Shown here piece by piece: positions 9,426-16,769 of a DNA stretch of 64,000 nucleotides. Source of the stretch: Desulfuromonas acetexigens (GTDB lineage: Bacteria; Desulfobacterota; Desulfuromonadia; Desulfuromonadales; Trichloromonadaceae); assembly GCF_900111775.1 (NCBI RefSeq), contig NZ_FOJJ01000004.1, forward strand, positions 1-64,000, read 5' to 3'. Position 1 is the stretch's first letter, and each line of letters begins with the position of its first letter. Both the position numbers and the translations under genes were made by a program. A model generated the notes under the pieces. The model worked only from the letters and a program-made list of their open reading frames with translations, did not search any database and had not been told where the DNA came from.

Positions 9426-11180
9426 TTAGATTTTTTTCTCACTTAGTATTTTTTTTGCTTCTTTTAAATCAATTTTTGCCTTATGACCATGTTTATCCAA
9501 TAGATGTAGCAAATTGCTACCATTCAAAAGCGTGAGCGGCTTTCCTTTAGCGAACTCGTACGCATCTGGACCATAGTCCGCTGTAGTAACCAAGATTCCT
9601 TTGGTTGCACCTTCGTTAACAGTTGTACCATATAAATCTCTTACTGCTGACACGCCAACTACGTTGGTATATCTCTTTGCCTGAATTACAATTTTCCCAC
9701 CGCGAATTGGGTCTGGGTCGAACGCTATAGCATCGACACCGCCATCTCGACTAGCCTGGGTTATCTTGACTTCACCGCCAGAACTTACAAATTCTTTCTC
9801 GAAGATTTCCCTTATCAAGTTTTCAAAATCTTGCCAATCCATTGCTGCAAGATTGTCCGCACCGCCAACTTCATCTACAACGGCATATGCGGTGACAAAT
9901 CGCCTATCATCTTTGTTTATGTTTATGATTGGTGCCACGGGGGAAAGACCATGCAACTTGCTACTGCCGACCCCCTTTAATTGCTTAAAGCATGCTTTTG
10001 GGTCAACTTTTTCAAGATTAATTGCTAAAAACTCATCTTTTGCAGCCTGTAATGACATAATACAAGAATTAACATTTTTGCCTGTTGCCTTGTCTACAGA
10101 TTCTACCCAGCCATTAAAAACGATTGATTCAAGTGCATTTGCAACATCTGCCTCATACAATTCATGTATGGTTCTGAGAGCAATTTGATACAACAGATCA
10201 TCATACAATTTATTTAATGCTGCTGCGGATATGTGTGTTTCTGAAAACTCATCCCTCGTCGCAATATATTTGACGCTTTTCAATGTTGGGATTGAATCAA
10301 TATCAGGCAAAGAGTAGTCAACAATAATAATCTTTGTTTTAGGCTGGTATTCAATGTCCCATTCTTGTGGGAAACAATCTGGATAGACTGAATTGCTAAG
10401 CACCATTTCGCAGTAATCTGAAACAGCACCCTCTTCCTTGTTAAAATACTGCTCTTTTTTGACTTGTATTATACTATTGTTTGACTTCTGCTTTATTTCG
10501 TAATCAGTTTTTTCTTTCTCCCATAGCTCAACGCTTTTGACAAATTTAAGCTCCATTTCCTTTTTTGCCAACTCCCAAGCCTTTAAGCTCTCTGAATATT
10601 TTAATTCATTCTGTGAGTTACCGAATTCTGCCTTTTTCTTTGCTTCAACCCATAAGCTACGATCCGCCAAATAACTGTTTTCAGCTTCCTTTTCTTTCTG
10701 TTTTCTACGACTAGAAAAAATCTTATCAAAAAGTCCTAACTTGGCCAAATATTTTGGATCAGATCTTTTTGGCTCCTCGGGAAACGTTATGGGGCTGTTT
10801 TTTTTTGGTGCCGGTATACTTTGAAATTTTCCTGGTTTTGGTTTGGAGAATGGCTTTTTATCTTCTAGTGATGACCAATCAATTGCATCATCGACTGACA
10901 GGGTATGAATCAGTGTAGATTCCAAATCATCAAGCGCCCTTTGCGCCTCTTCTGTTTTGATAATGGCTAGCTCTTTTTGCTCCTCTTTACTTTTTATCGC
11001 CGCCTCCCGTTCACATTTTTTTGATTCAGAAGCTTTTTTTTTCTCCCACATATCATCCCATGCGAGCTTTTGAGCAGCAGCTTTCTGTTCTACAACATAT
11101 TTATCAGAACCCCGGATATGTCGATATTTATTCAGTCCCTCGTGCCGAACTTCAATTTCCCAAATTTCGCGATAAGCCAT
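9426..11180 (-). CDS. Mrr-type restriction endonuclease with long coiled-coil N-terminus
   Basis: 584 residues. The C-terminal 150 residues are an Mrr_cat PD-(D/E)xK nuclease: DWQDFENLIREIFEKEF, the acidic SRDGGVDAI (D479, D483) and the metal-binding QAK at 500-502, then VSAVRDLYGT and GILVTTADYGPDA. Mrr proteins cut modified foreign DNA (type IV restriction). The N-terminal 250 residues are lysine- and glutamate-rich and probably coiled coil, a feature not needed for cleavage that may carry sensing. The gene is strikingly AT-rich against its GC-rich neighbours and is bracketed by inverted copies of a 22-bp repeat, both signs of recent transfer. Target modification is unknown. Confidence 0.85.
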   Translation of the reverse strand: MAYREIWEIEVRHEGLNKYRHIRGSDKYVVEQKAAAQKLAWDDMWEKKKASESKKCEREAAIKSKEEQKELAIIKTEEAQRALDDLESTLIHTLSVDDAIDWSSLEDKKPFSKPKPGKFQSIPAPKKNSPITFPEEPKRSDPKYLAKLGLFDKIFSSRRKQKEKEAENSYLADRSLWVEAKKKAEFGNSQNELKYSESLKAWELAKKEMELKFVKSVELWEKEKTDYEIKQKSNNSIIQVKKEQYFNKEEGAVSDYCEMVLSNSVYPDCFPQEWDIEYQPKTKIIIVDYSLPDIDSIPTLKSVKYIATRDEFSETHISAAALNKLYDDLLYQIALRTIHELYEADVANALESIVFNGWVESVDKATGKNVNSCIMSLQAAKDEFLAINLEKVDPKACFKQLKGVGSSKLHGLSPVAPIININKDDRRFVTAYAVVDEVGGADNLAAMDWQDFENLIREIFEKEFVSSGGEVKITQASRDGGVDAIAFDPDPIRGGKIVIQAKRYTNVVGVSAVRDLYGTTVNEGATKGILVTTADYGPDAYEFAKGKPLTLLNGSNLLHLLDKHGHKAKIDLKEAKKILSEKKI

Positions 11181-11316
11181 TCTTCGATGTCTCCATTTTT
11201 TCTAAATTTAACATAGAGGTGGTTTGCGAAAAGCTGTGTTATAACACGGTCTGCTTCGCGCCATCGGCAAAATTCTTAAACATCTCCCAGCACTTCTAAC
11301 AAAGGGATTCTACCGG

Positions 11317-11338
11317 GTCAGGCTTCCAAGTTGCCAAG
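11317..11338. repeat. Inverted copy of the 22-bp repeat flanking the Mrr gene
   Basis: On the minus strand this 22-mer matches the repeats at 9203-9224 and 9376-9397 with about one mismatch each (core CAACTTGGAAGCCTGAC). The copies on the two sides of the low-GC gene are therefore inverted, as expected for ends of an inserted segment or a recombining intergenic repeat. Confidence 0.7.
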
Positions 11339-11438
11339 TCATCTCATCGAGGACCGCTTTCAGCGGCCATCCTCCTCTTTGTCAACCTGAACGCCTGAAC
11401 CCTGGTTGCTGCATCAACCCCGTTGCCCACAAAAAGCA

Positions 11439-11483
11439 AAAAGCCACCTGTTCGGAATGAAATCCGAAACCGGCGACTTTTTC
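11439..11483. other. Imperfect hairpin in the gap before the RHH/ParE pair
   Basis: AAAAGCCACC...TTCGGA, a six-base loop, TCCGAA...ACTTTT form an interrupted stem with a T-rich end, possibly a terminator. The rest of 11181-11600 contains nothing else I can support. Confidence 0.3.
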
Positions 11484-11600
11484 AGGATCAATCGGAGTTT
11501 TTCACGTTACCCCCTCGATCAACCAAAACGGGACCATCACATATTAGAGACGTTTTTTATAGCCTCTCCCTTAAGTCTTGTCAATTTCCCTTTTCAGTGC

Positions 11601-11642
11601 TTGAAACCGGCCAACCGGACGAGTATCATCAAAAAAGATGAT
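11601..11642 (+). promoter_or_regulatory. Promoter and operator of the RHH/ParE-like pair
   Basis: TTGAAA (11601-11606), a 17-base spacer and TATCAT (11624-11629) make a good sigma-70 promoter. ATCATC, AAAAAA, GATGAT (11625-11642) is a perfect 6-bp dyad overlapping the -10, where an autorepressing ribbon-helix-helix antitoxin would sit. Confidence 0.6.
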
Positions 11643-11664
11643 CATTATTACAAGAGGTGCTTTT

Positions 11665-11916
11665 ATGAAAAAACAGACTCTCGTCTCCGTTCGCCTATCC
11701 GATCCCGTGGCCGAGCGCCTGGAAAATCTCGCGCACGCCACCAACCGCTCGAAATCCTTTCTTGCCGCCCAGGCAATCGAAGAATTTCTCGCCCTTCAGG
11801 AATGGCAAGTCGCCGCGATTAAGGAAGGCATCGACGCGGCCGATCGTGGCGAACTCGTCAGCCACGATGAAGCCGTCGCCGAACTGAGCCGATGGGGCAA
11901 AAGCCATGCGGATTGA
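11665..11916 (+). CDS. CopG/RHH-family antitoxin
   Basis: 83 residues. KKQTLVSVRLSDPVAERLENL followed by RSKSFLAAQAIEEFL is a ribbon-helix-helix fold (residues about 2-45); the tail AVAELSRWGKSHAD is the toxin-wrapping segment. The ATG at 11665 is taken because AAGAGG lies seven bases upstream, whereas the ATG at 11638 has none. It overlaps the toxin gene by 11 bp. Represses its own promoter, probably through the dyad at 11625-11642. Confidence 0.85.
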   Translation: MKKQTLVSVRLSDPVAERLENLAHATNRSKSFLAAQAIEEFLALQEWQVAAIKEGIDAADRGELVSHDEAVAELSRWGKSHAD

Positions 11917-12184
11917 TTGGACACGTCCCGCCATCGACGATTTGCGCGACGCGGGCGAATACATCGCCCGCGACAACCCCACGGCGGCCTCCCGCATGGC
12001 CTCCCGCGTCGTGGAAGCCGTCGAATCCCTTGCCGGTCAACCCAACATCGGGCGCCCCGGCCGGGTCATCAACACCCGGGAACTCGTGGCCACCGGAACT
12101 CCGTTTCTCATTATCTACCGGGTGCAACTGGGAACACTCCAGGTCTTGCGCGTTTTGCATCACGCTCGCCGCTGGCCGGAATAA
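11906..12184 (+). CDS. RelE/ParE-superfamily toxin
   Basis: 92 residues with the RelE/ParE pattern: MRIDWTRPAIDDLRDAGEYIA at the N-terminus, the NIGRPGRV turn, RELVATGTPFLIIYRV and the final strand LQVLRVLHHARRWP. ParE members poison gyrase while RelE members cut mRNA; the helix-rich N-terminus and HHARRWP ending favour the ParE/RelE plasmid-stabilisation group without deciding the target. Coupled to the upstream antitoxin by overlap. Confidence 0.85.
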   Translation: MRIDWTRPAIDDLRDAGEYIARDNPTAASRMASRVVEAVESLAGQPNIGRPGRVINTRELVATGTPFLIIYRVQLGTLQVLRVLHHARRWPE

Positions 12185-12247
12185 CGACTCGCGCAGCGGC
12201 AAAAGCGGATATCCGCCCTCCCCCTCTCCCGCCTCCGCACATCCCCC

Positions 12248-12290
12248 TTGAAAAGCGCACAAATGTTCTCTATAGTCACTCCAGAGAACA
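12248..12290 (+). promoter_or_regulatory. SOS-type promoter with operator arms around the -10
   Basis: TTGAAA (12248-12253), 17 bases, TATAGT (12271-12276) is a strong promoter for the LexA-like/UmuD-like/UmuC operon. TGTTCTC (12264-12270) and GAGAACA (12284-12290) are perfect inverted arms 13 bases apart that bracket the -10, a position suited to repression by the first gene's product. Confidence 0.7.
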
Positions 12291-12311
12291 CCCGTACACC
12301 AGGAGGCCATC

Positions 12312-12911
12312 ATGCGCACCCCCCAGTCCGATCCCGAATACCTCGCCCGCCTGCAAGACTACTTCGCCCGCTGGAAGACGATTCCTTCCTACGAACGGCT
12401 CTGCGCCCTCTGGGGTCTGGCTTCCCGGTCGGCGGCGGGAAAGGTGCTGGAGCGGCTGCGGCGGGCGGAGTTTCTGGAGCGCACGCCGGACGGCGCCTGG
12501 GTGCCGGCTCGGCGCTTTTTCGAGCGGCAACTGGCGCGGCAGGTGGTGCAGGCGGGGAGTCCGGCCGCCGATGTGGAGGCGGGGATGACGGCGCTGCTGC
12601 TCGACGATCTGCTGGTCGATACCCCGTCGCGCACCCTGCTGGTCAGGGTGCGGGGGGAGTCGATGCGCGAGGCGAACATTTTCGACGGGGATATGGTGAT
12701 CGTCGAGCGTCAGGCGGAGGCGGCGCCGGGGGAGATCGTGGTGGCGCTGGTGGATGGCGAACTGACGGTGAAACGGCTGCTGCGGGACGGCGGAGGCTGG
12801 CTGCTGCACCCGGAGAATCCGGAGTTCGCCGACATCCGCCCCGAGGGGGAACTGACCCTGGTGGGGGTGGTCACCGGCCTGGCCCGACGGCTGCGCAAGG
12901 GGCCGGCATGA
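12312..12911 (+). CDS. LexA-like S24 autocleaving repressor
   Basis: 199 residues. A winged-helix N-terminus (about 8-65, with YERLCALWGLASRSAAGKVL) is joined to a LexA-fold protease domain. Cleavage-site A81-G82, nucleophile Ser117 in GESM and general base Lys154 in LTVKRLL are all present, matching E. coli LexA features. RecA filaments normally trigger self-cleavage and derepression. AGGAGG lies just upstream of the ATG. The gene heads a three-gene operon with ATGA overlap to the next. It may be a dedicated regulator rather than the global LexA, since it travels with umuD-like and umuC genes. Confidence 0.88.
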   Translation: MRTPQSDPEYLARLQDYFARWKTIPSYERLCALWGLASRSAAGKVLERLRRAEFLERTPDGAWVPARRFFERQLARQVVQAGSPAADVEAGMTALLLDDLLVDTPSRTLLVRVRGESMREANIFDGDMVIVERQAEAAPGEIVVALVDGELTVKRLLRDGGGWLLHPENPEFADIRPEGELTLVGVVTGLARRLRKGPA

Positions 12912-13270
12912 TCCGTGACATTGGCGTTGAGCCGCCCTCGCCGCGACTGGAGCCGACCGGCTTCGCCTCCCCGGCGGCGGATTACCTGGAACTCGGCATC
13001 AGCCTCGACCGCAGCCTCATCGACCATCCCGAGGCGACCTTCTTCTTCCGGGCGGCGGGACCGGCCCTGGCCGGGGCGGGGATTTTCGACGGCGACCTGC
13101 TGGTGGTGGACCGCAGCGTGACGCCGCGCTCCGGGCATATCGTCGTCGCCGTGGCCGACGGCGAATTCGTTCTGCGCGAGCTGCGCGCCCTGGCCCGCGA
13201 GGCGCGCGGCGAAGTCACCGTCTGGGGAGTGGTCCGCTGGGCCATCCATCGCCTGTGTCCCTCGCCCTGA
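12908..13270 (+). CDS. UmuD-like protein lacking cleavage site and catalytic dyad
   Basis: 120 residues aligning well with UmuD (GFASPAADYLELGISLDRSL and DGDLLVVDRS). Three functional positions are changed: the C24-G25 cleavage site is T17-G18, catalytic Ser60 is A53 (GPALAG, codon at 13064-13066) and catalytic Lys97 is R90 (GEFVLREL). In E. coli, RecA-stimulated self-cleavage converts UmuD to UmuD', the active partner of UmuC. This protein should not cleave itself. It may act uncleaved, or be a structural subunit only. It starts within the ATGA overlap of the upstream gene and overlaps umuC by 16 bp. The frame is open and codon use normal, so this is not decay by frameshift. Confidence 0.85.
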   Translation: MIRDIGVEPPSPRLEPTGFASPAADYLELGISLDRSLIDHPEATFFFRAAGPALAGAGIFDGDLLVVDRSVTPRSGHIVVAVADGEFVLRELRALAREARGEVTVWGVVRWAIHRLCPSP

Positions 13271-14529
13271 TCGACTGCAACAACTTCTACGCCTCCTGCG
13301 AGCAGCTCTTCCAGCCCCGCCTCATTGGCAAGCCGGTGGTCGTCCTCTCCAACAACGACGGCTGCGTCATCGCCCGTTCCGCCGAGGCGAAAGCACTGGG
13401 CATCCCCATGGCCGCCCCCTGGCATACCCTGACGGCCCTCGCCCGCCGTCACGGCATCGTCGCCCTCTCCAGCAATTACGCCCTGTACGGCGATCTCTCG
13501 GCGCGGGTGATGAAAATTCTTTCCACCTTCAGTCCGACGCAGGAAGTCTACTCCATCGACGAGTGTTTTCTCGATCTGGCCGGCGCCCAGCCAACGCCGG
13601 GGGCGTGCGGTCGAATCATCCGCGATGAGGTGCGGCGACTGGTGGGGATTTCCGTGGGGGTCGGCCTCGGCCCGACCAAGACCCTGGCCAAGTTCGCCAA
13701 CCACTGCGCCAAGAAACGCCCCGAGTTCTCCGGGGCCTGCGCCCTGGGGGAACTCTCCCCCGCCGAGATCGACGGTCTGCTCGCCTGGGCGCCGGTCTCC
13801 GAGGTCTGGGGTGTTGGCGGTCGCCTGACGGCGCGGCTGCAAGCCCTCGGCATCCACACCGCCCTCGACTTGAAACGGGCGGCGCCTGGACATATCCGGA
13901 AGGCCTTCGGCATCACCCTGGAACGCACCCTGCGGGAACTCAACGGCGAACTCTGCTATCCCCTGGCCGCCGGACCGGCCGCGCGCAGGCAGATCCTCTC
14001 CTCACGTTCCTTCGGGCAACTGCTTACCGAGTTCGCCCCGCTGGAGGAAGCGGTCACCGCCTACGCCACTCGCGCCGCCGAGAAGCTGCGCCGGCAAGGC
14101 CTGGTGGCCGGCTCGGTCGGGGTCTTCGTGCAGACCAACCCATTCCGCACCGATCTCCCCCAGTACCACGCCTCCCGGCATTTCCCCCTGGAACCGACCG
14201 CCGACACCCGCCTGCTGGCCCAGGCCGCGCTGCAAGGCCTGCGCGTCATCTACCGCCCCGGCTTCGCCTACCAGAAGGCCGGGGTCATCCTCACCGAACT
14301 GCTTCCCAAAGAGTTGCGTCAGCCTACCCTCTTCGAGGATGGCGCGGCGCTGGCCGGATCCCAGGCACTGATGGCGGCGATGGACCAGATCAACCGGGCC
14401 TACGGCCGGGGGACGGTGAAACTCGGCGCGGAAGGCAGCGACCCGCGCTGGGCGATGCGCGCCGAACGGCGCACGCCCCGTTACACGACGCACTTGGAGG
14501 AACTGGCGGTGGCGAAGGCGGTCGATTGA
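13255..14529 (+). CDS. umuC: Error-prone DNA polymerase V catalytic subunit
   Basis: 424 residues, a Y-family polymerase that copies past DNA lesions. Metal-binding acids are visible: D7 in LIDCNNFYASCE and D102-E103 in SIDECFLDL. The palm (SNNDGCVIARSAEAKALG), the HhH segment (VWGVGGRLTARLQALGIH) and the C-terminal DUF4113-like WAMRAERRTPRYTTHLEEL are in order and the length equals E. coli UmuC. A GTG start at 13255 gives the family N-terminus and overlaps the UmuD-like gene by 16 bp. Regulation is expected from the LexA-like first gene. Confidence 0.95.
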   Translation: MSLALIDCNNFYASCEQLFQPRLIGKPVVVLSNNDGCVIARSAEAKALGIPMAAPWHTLTALARRHGIVALSSNYALYGDLSARVMKILSTFSPTQEVYSIDECFLDLAGAQPTPGACGRIIRDEVRRLVGISVGVGLGPTKTLAKFANHCAKKRPEFSGACALGELSPAEIDGLLAWAPVSEVWGVGGRLTARLQALGIHTALDLKRAAPGHIRKAFGITLERTLRELNGELCYPLAAGPAARRQILSSRSFGQLLTEFAPLEEAVTAYATRAAEKLRRQGLVAGSVGVFVQTNPFRTDLPQYHASRHFPLEPTADTRLLAQAALQGLRVIYRPGFAYQKAGVILTELLPKELRQPTLFEDGAALAGSQALMAAMDQINRAYGRGTVKLGAEGSDPRWAMRAERRTPRYTTHLEELAVAKAVD

Positions 14530-14535
14530 CGCAAA

Positions 14536-14566
14536 ACAGCCGAAGCGAATGTTACGCTTCGGCTGT
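14536..14566. terminator. Bidirectional terminator between umuC and the small membrane proteins
   Basis: ACAGCCGAAGCG, a seven-base loop and CGCTTCGGCTGT form a perfect 12-bp stem. The minus strand continues with a T-run, so it serves the minus-strand genes and probably also umuC. Confidence 0.85.
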
Positions 14567-14597
14567 CGTGATGATCGGTCGGGATTGTCGCTCTGTC

Positions 14598-14825
14598 TTA
14601 GCGGGCCGACTCTTCGGCGGCGCTGCCGCTGGTCACGCCCTGGATGATGCCGGAGAGGAGCATCACGGCGGGAACGAGTTGGGTGGCGACGATCAGGCCG
14701 AGGAAGCCGAGAAACAACCAGACCAGCAGGCCCCCGCCGGAAGCGGCGCCGGTAGCGGCAAAAGCGGAGGTGGCGACGGTCGACAGGACGGCGGTAGCGG
14801 CGGCGATGCGAGCGATGGCGTTCAT
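14598..14825 (-). CDS. Small membrane protein, paralogue 1 of 3
   Basis: 75 residues. Starts MNAIARIAAATAVLSTVATS, a signal-peptide-like helix ending at SAFAA, then a short glycine-rich stretch and one strong transmembrane helix (LLVWLFLGFLGLIVATQLVP), and a short polar tail. The first 22 residues are identical to those of the next gene. The ATG at 14825 has AAGGAG upstream; the longer frame has no such site. No known family is recognised. Last of three tandem copies. Confidence 0.7.
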   Translation of the reverse strand: MNAIARIAAATAVLSTVATSAFAATGAASGGGLLVWLFLGFLGLIVATQLVPAVMLLSGIIQGVTSGSAAEESAR

Positions 14826-14870
14826 GGTGTTCTCCTTTATCTCAAGTCGTTCAGTTCGTCGTGGCAAGAA

Positions 14871-15104
14871 TCAACGGTTGCTGGAGGTCGCGGTTTCTTC
14901 CCGGGGGGCCGTAACCCCTTTGGCCATGCCGAAGAGAACGAGCAGAGCCGGAACCAGCTGTACGGCGATGATCAGGCCGCAGAAGCCGAGGAAGAGCCAG
15001 ACCAGGATGCCGCTGCCGTCGGGGCGACCCGAGGCGGCGAAAGCGGAAGTGGCGACGGTCGACAGGACGGCGGTGGCGGCGGCGATGCGGGCGATGGCGT
15101 TCAT
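14871..15104 (-). CDS. Small membrane protein, paralogue 2 of 3
   Basis: 77 residues with the same layout as its neighbours: signal-like N-terminus, a short spacer (ASGRPDGSG) and one transmembrane helix ILVWLFLGFCGLIIAVQLVP. Identity to paralogue 1 is very high in the first 22 residues and the helix, and falls in the tail (TAPREETATSSNR). AAGGAG precedes the start. Recent tandem duplication is likely. Function unknown. Confidence 0.7.
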   Translation of the reverse strand: MNAIARIAAATAVLSTVATSAFAASGRPDGSGILVWLFLGFCGLIIAVQLVPALLVLFGMAKGVTAPREETATSSNR

Positions 15105-15162
15105 GATGTTCTCCTTTTTAGTATGGGATCCGATGGATTCGGGTTCGTTGCGGGTTGTCTGT

Positions 15163-15387
15163 TTACCGATGGCTGCCGGCTTCCTTGTTCCCTTTGCCGA
15201 AGATGCCCTTGGCGCCGGTGATGAAGAGGGTCAGACCCGGAAGCAGCTGGGTCGCGATGATCAGGGCGAAGAAGCCCAGGAACGCCAGGGTTACCAGACC
15301 GAAGCCGGAACCTTCGGCGGAGCCGGAAGCAAAAGCGGTGGAAGCCGAGGCGGCGATGAGAATCAGAGTCGAGAGAGTGCGTTTCAT
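15163..15387 (-). CDS. Small membrane protein, paralogue 3 of 3
   Basis: 74 residues, the most diverged copy and first in the row: MKRTLSTLILIAASASTAFA signal, then SGSAEGSG and the helix LVTLAFLGFFALIIATQLLP, ending in a basic KGIFGKGNKEAGSHR tail. The shared core is LGF--LI(I/V)A-QL(L/V)P. The ATG at 15387 is chosen over an upstream start because AAAGGAG lies at the right distance. Not recognised as a named family; a TATATAG -10-like element lies about 45 bp upstream. Confidence 0.7.
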   Translation of the reverse strand: MKRTLSTLILIAASASTAFASGSAEGSGFGLVTLAFLGFFALIIATQLLPGLTLFITGAKGIFGKGNKEAGSHR

Positions 15388-15553
15388 GATGTGCTCCTTT
15401 CCAAGGCCGTTGTGCCTTGCTGTTGTCTTTCTATATAGCGAGGAGCATGCCAAACCTGAGAATAAACTTAAAAAAATTATAATATGCTGAAATGACTAGG
15501 ATTTATTTTGGCTGAAGGTGTTGGGGAGGGATGGAGGCGGGGTTAAATCGTAT

Positions 15554-15680
15554 GAATAAAATATACTTATTCTCGTTATTCACAATCCATTAATTATACT
15601 TAAAAACAGTCTAAGTATCCGAAATATATGAATAAAAGGTCAAATATGGGGTGTATGGGGATTTTATTCAGGGTGTATGG
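15554..15680. repeat. AT-rich inverted and direct repeats
   Basis: The gap 15388-15706 holds no gene but is structured: GAATAA-7 nt-TTATTC (15554-15572), TGAATAAAA (15629-15637) with its inverse TTTTATTCA (15662-15670), and GGGTGTATGG twice (15649-15658 and 15671-15680). They lie between the small-membrane-protein genes and the HEPN gene's 3' end. Role unknown. Confidence 0.5.
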
Positions 15681-15706
15681 AGGGAAGACCGGAGGGCCTA
15701 TTGCTT

Positions 15707-16144
15707 CTAGAGGGCACCTCTTGAAGGGATTGGCCCCAATCTTTCGACTTCAGCAAGCACCGCTTCAGCGGCCTGTATCAAATCAAGAACAAGTCGATCA
15801 TTGACTTCGAGAAGACCCTCGTATTCTCCCCGGTTACGCAGGTTGTGGCAGTGAGCCAGAACACGCCAGACTTCAGGACCGACACCGATCGTGTGCTGAA
15901 GACACTGAAAAACGATATAGCGGTTTTCCGAACGATAACCGTGCCGGCGAAGAGCGGCAAGCGACAAGGCATGTGCGGCATTGTAAGCCAGGTCGAAACG
16001 ACTCTCCAACGACAGACCATCCATCCTGGAGTCCTTGAGCCGCGTGCGCCCGGAATGGAGAAGACCATCGAATTCTTTCTGATCTCCTGGTTCCTGCTTT
16101 ATCTGACCGATGTCTAGCAGGTTCTTAAACTGTGGGGAGGTCAT
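15707..16144 (-). CDS. HEPN-domain protein, candidate toxin
   Basis: 145 residues, mostly helical, with the HEPN-type core SRFDLAYNAAHALSLAALRR and a C-terminal helix ending HNLRNRGEYEG (R103-N104 ... Y108). Classical HEPN RNases have R-x4-6-H; here the position after RNRGE is Tyr, as in some HEPN relatives of MNT-linked families. It overlaps the nucleotidyltransferase gene by 20 bp and lies downstream of it. HEPN/MNT pairs act as toxin-antitoxin modules in which the MNT enzyme modifies the HEPN protein; activity of this variant is not certain. Confidence 0.7.
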   Translation of the reverse strand: MTSPQFKNLLDIGQIKQEPGDQKEFDGLLHSGRTRLKDSRMDGLSLESRFDLAYNAAHALSLAALRRHGYRSENRYIVFQCLQHTIGVGPEVWRVLAHCHNLRNRGEYEGLLEVNDRLVLDLIQAAEAVLAEVERLGPIPSRGAL

Positions 16145-16736
16145 CTTTCGATCCGATCAGAAAAATTTTGGGTTGCTCGATCACCCTGACAACAAAACTG
16201 TTTTCCGCAATCATCTTGCTACGGAACTCTTCAACAGTATAAATCGTCGGGTTGAGCTGTCTGCCCAATTGGGGTTCCAACTCAGAAAAGCTGACCAGCA
16301 GGTCCGGGTAGGTCAACTGGTCTGAAATCAGCATCAAATCGATGTCGCTTTCAGCGTTGTCTGAGCCCTTCGCAACGGAACCGTAGATGAAGGCCACTTT
16401 GATCTTGTTTTTGAATTGCTCCAGGGCCAGATGCAACGGATCGGCAAGACCGAAGGTTTTGCGGACGATTCCTTTTAGCTCATCGAACACAGGCGATGAC
16501 GGGTTTGCCTGGTAATGTTTCTGGTTGCCGATCTTTTTTACCGTCACAAGACCGGCCGTTGAGAGCTTTTCCAGTTCTCGCAGGACAGTGCCGGTGCCTA
16601 TTCCTGCCTTGTCGACAATCTCCTTCGAATAAAAGCTTTTTTCCGGCTGCCCGAAGAGAAGACGCAACAGCTGCTGCTGTGTTTTGGTAAACAGCGCATC
16701 GCTGATACTGAATGTTTTCCTGTCAAAACTTCCCAT
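16125..16736 (-). CDS. wHTH-fused MNT nucleotidyltransferase, candidate antitoxin
   Basis: 203 residues from the ATG at 16736 (an ATG at 16748 is also possible). Residues about 12-75 are a winged helix (RLLFGQPEKSFYSKEI, GIGTGTVLRELEKL). The C-terminal domain has the minimal nucleotidyltransferase signature GS (119-120) ... D131-x-D133 in YGSVAKGSDNAESDID. MNT enzymes of this type adenylylate a partner HEPN toxin. The DNA-binding domain suggests direct control of its own promoter, and two palindromes sit exactly there. Gene order MNT-then-HEPN with overlap is typical. Confidence 0.8.
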   Translation of the reverse strand: MGSFDRKTFSISDALFTKTQQQLLRLLFGQPEKSFYSKEIVDKAGIGTGTVLRELEKLSTAGLVTVKKIGNQKHYQANPSSPVFDELKGIVRKTFGLADPLHLALEQFKNKIKVAFIYGSVAKGSDNAESDIDLMLISDQLTYPDLLVSFSELEPQLGRQLNPTIYTVEEFRSKMIAENSFVVRVIEQPKIFLIGSKDDLPTV

Positions 16737-16769
16737 ATTGGGAACCATATAACCCAAAATGGGATAATA
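16732..16769 (-). promoter_or_regulatory. Paired CCCA-N3-TGGG operators at the MNT/HEPN promoter
   Basis: CCCATATTGGG (16732-16742) and CCCAAAATGGG (16753-16763) are two 11-bp palindromes with centres 21 bp apart, two helical turns. They lie between a TATTAT -10 (minus strand, 16764-16769) and the start codon. Autoregulation by the fused winged helix is inferred. Confidence 0.65.

Noticed and set aside
12248-12907. A long frame running into the UmuD-like gene from 12248
   Set aside because: The part before 12908 is out of frame with the LexA-like gene, which is clearly the real one; the UmuD-like ATG sits in the ATGA overlap.
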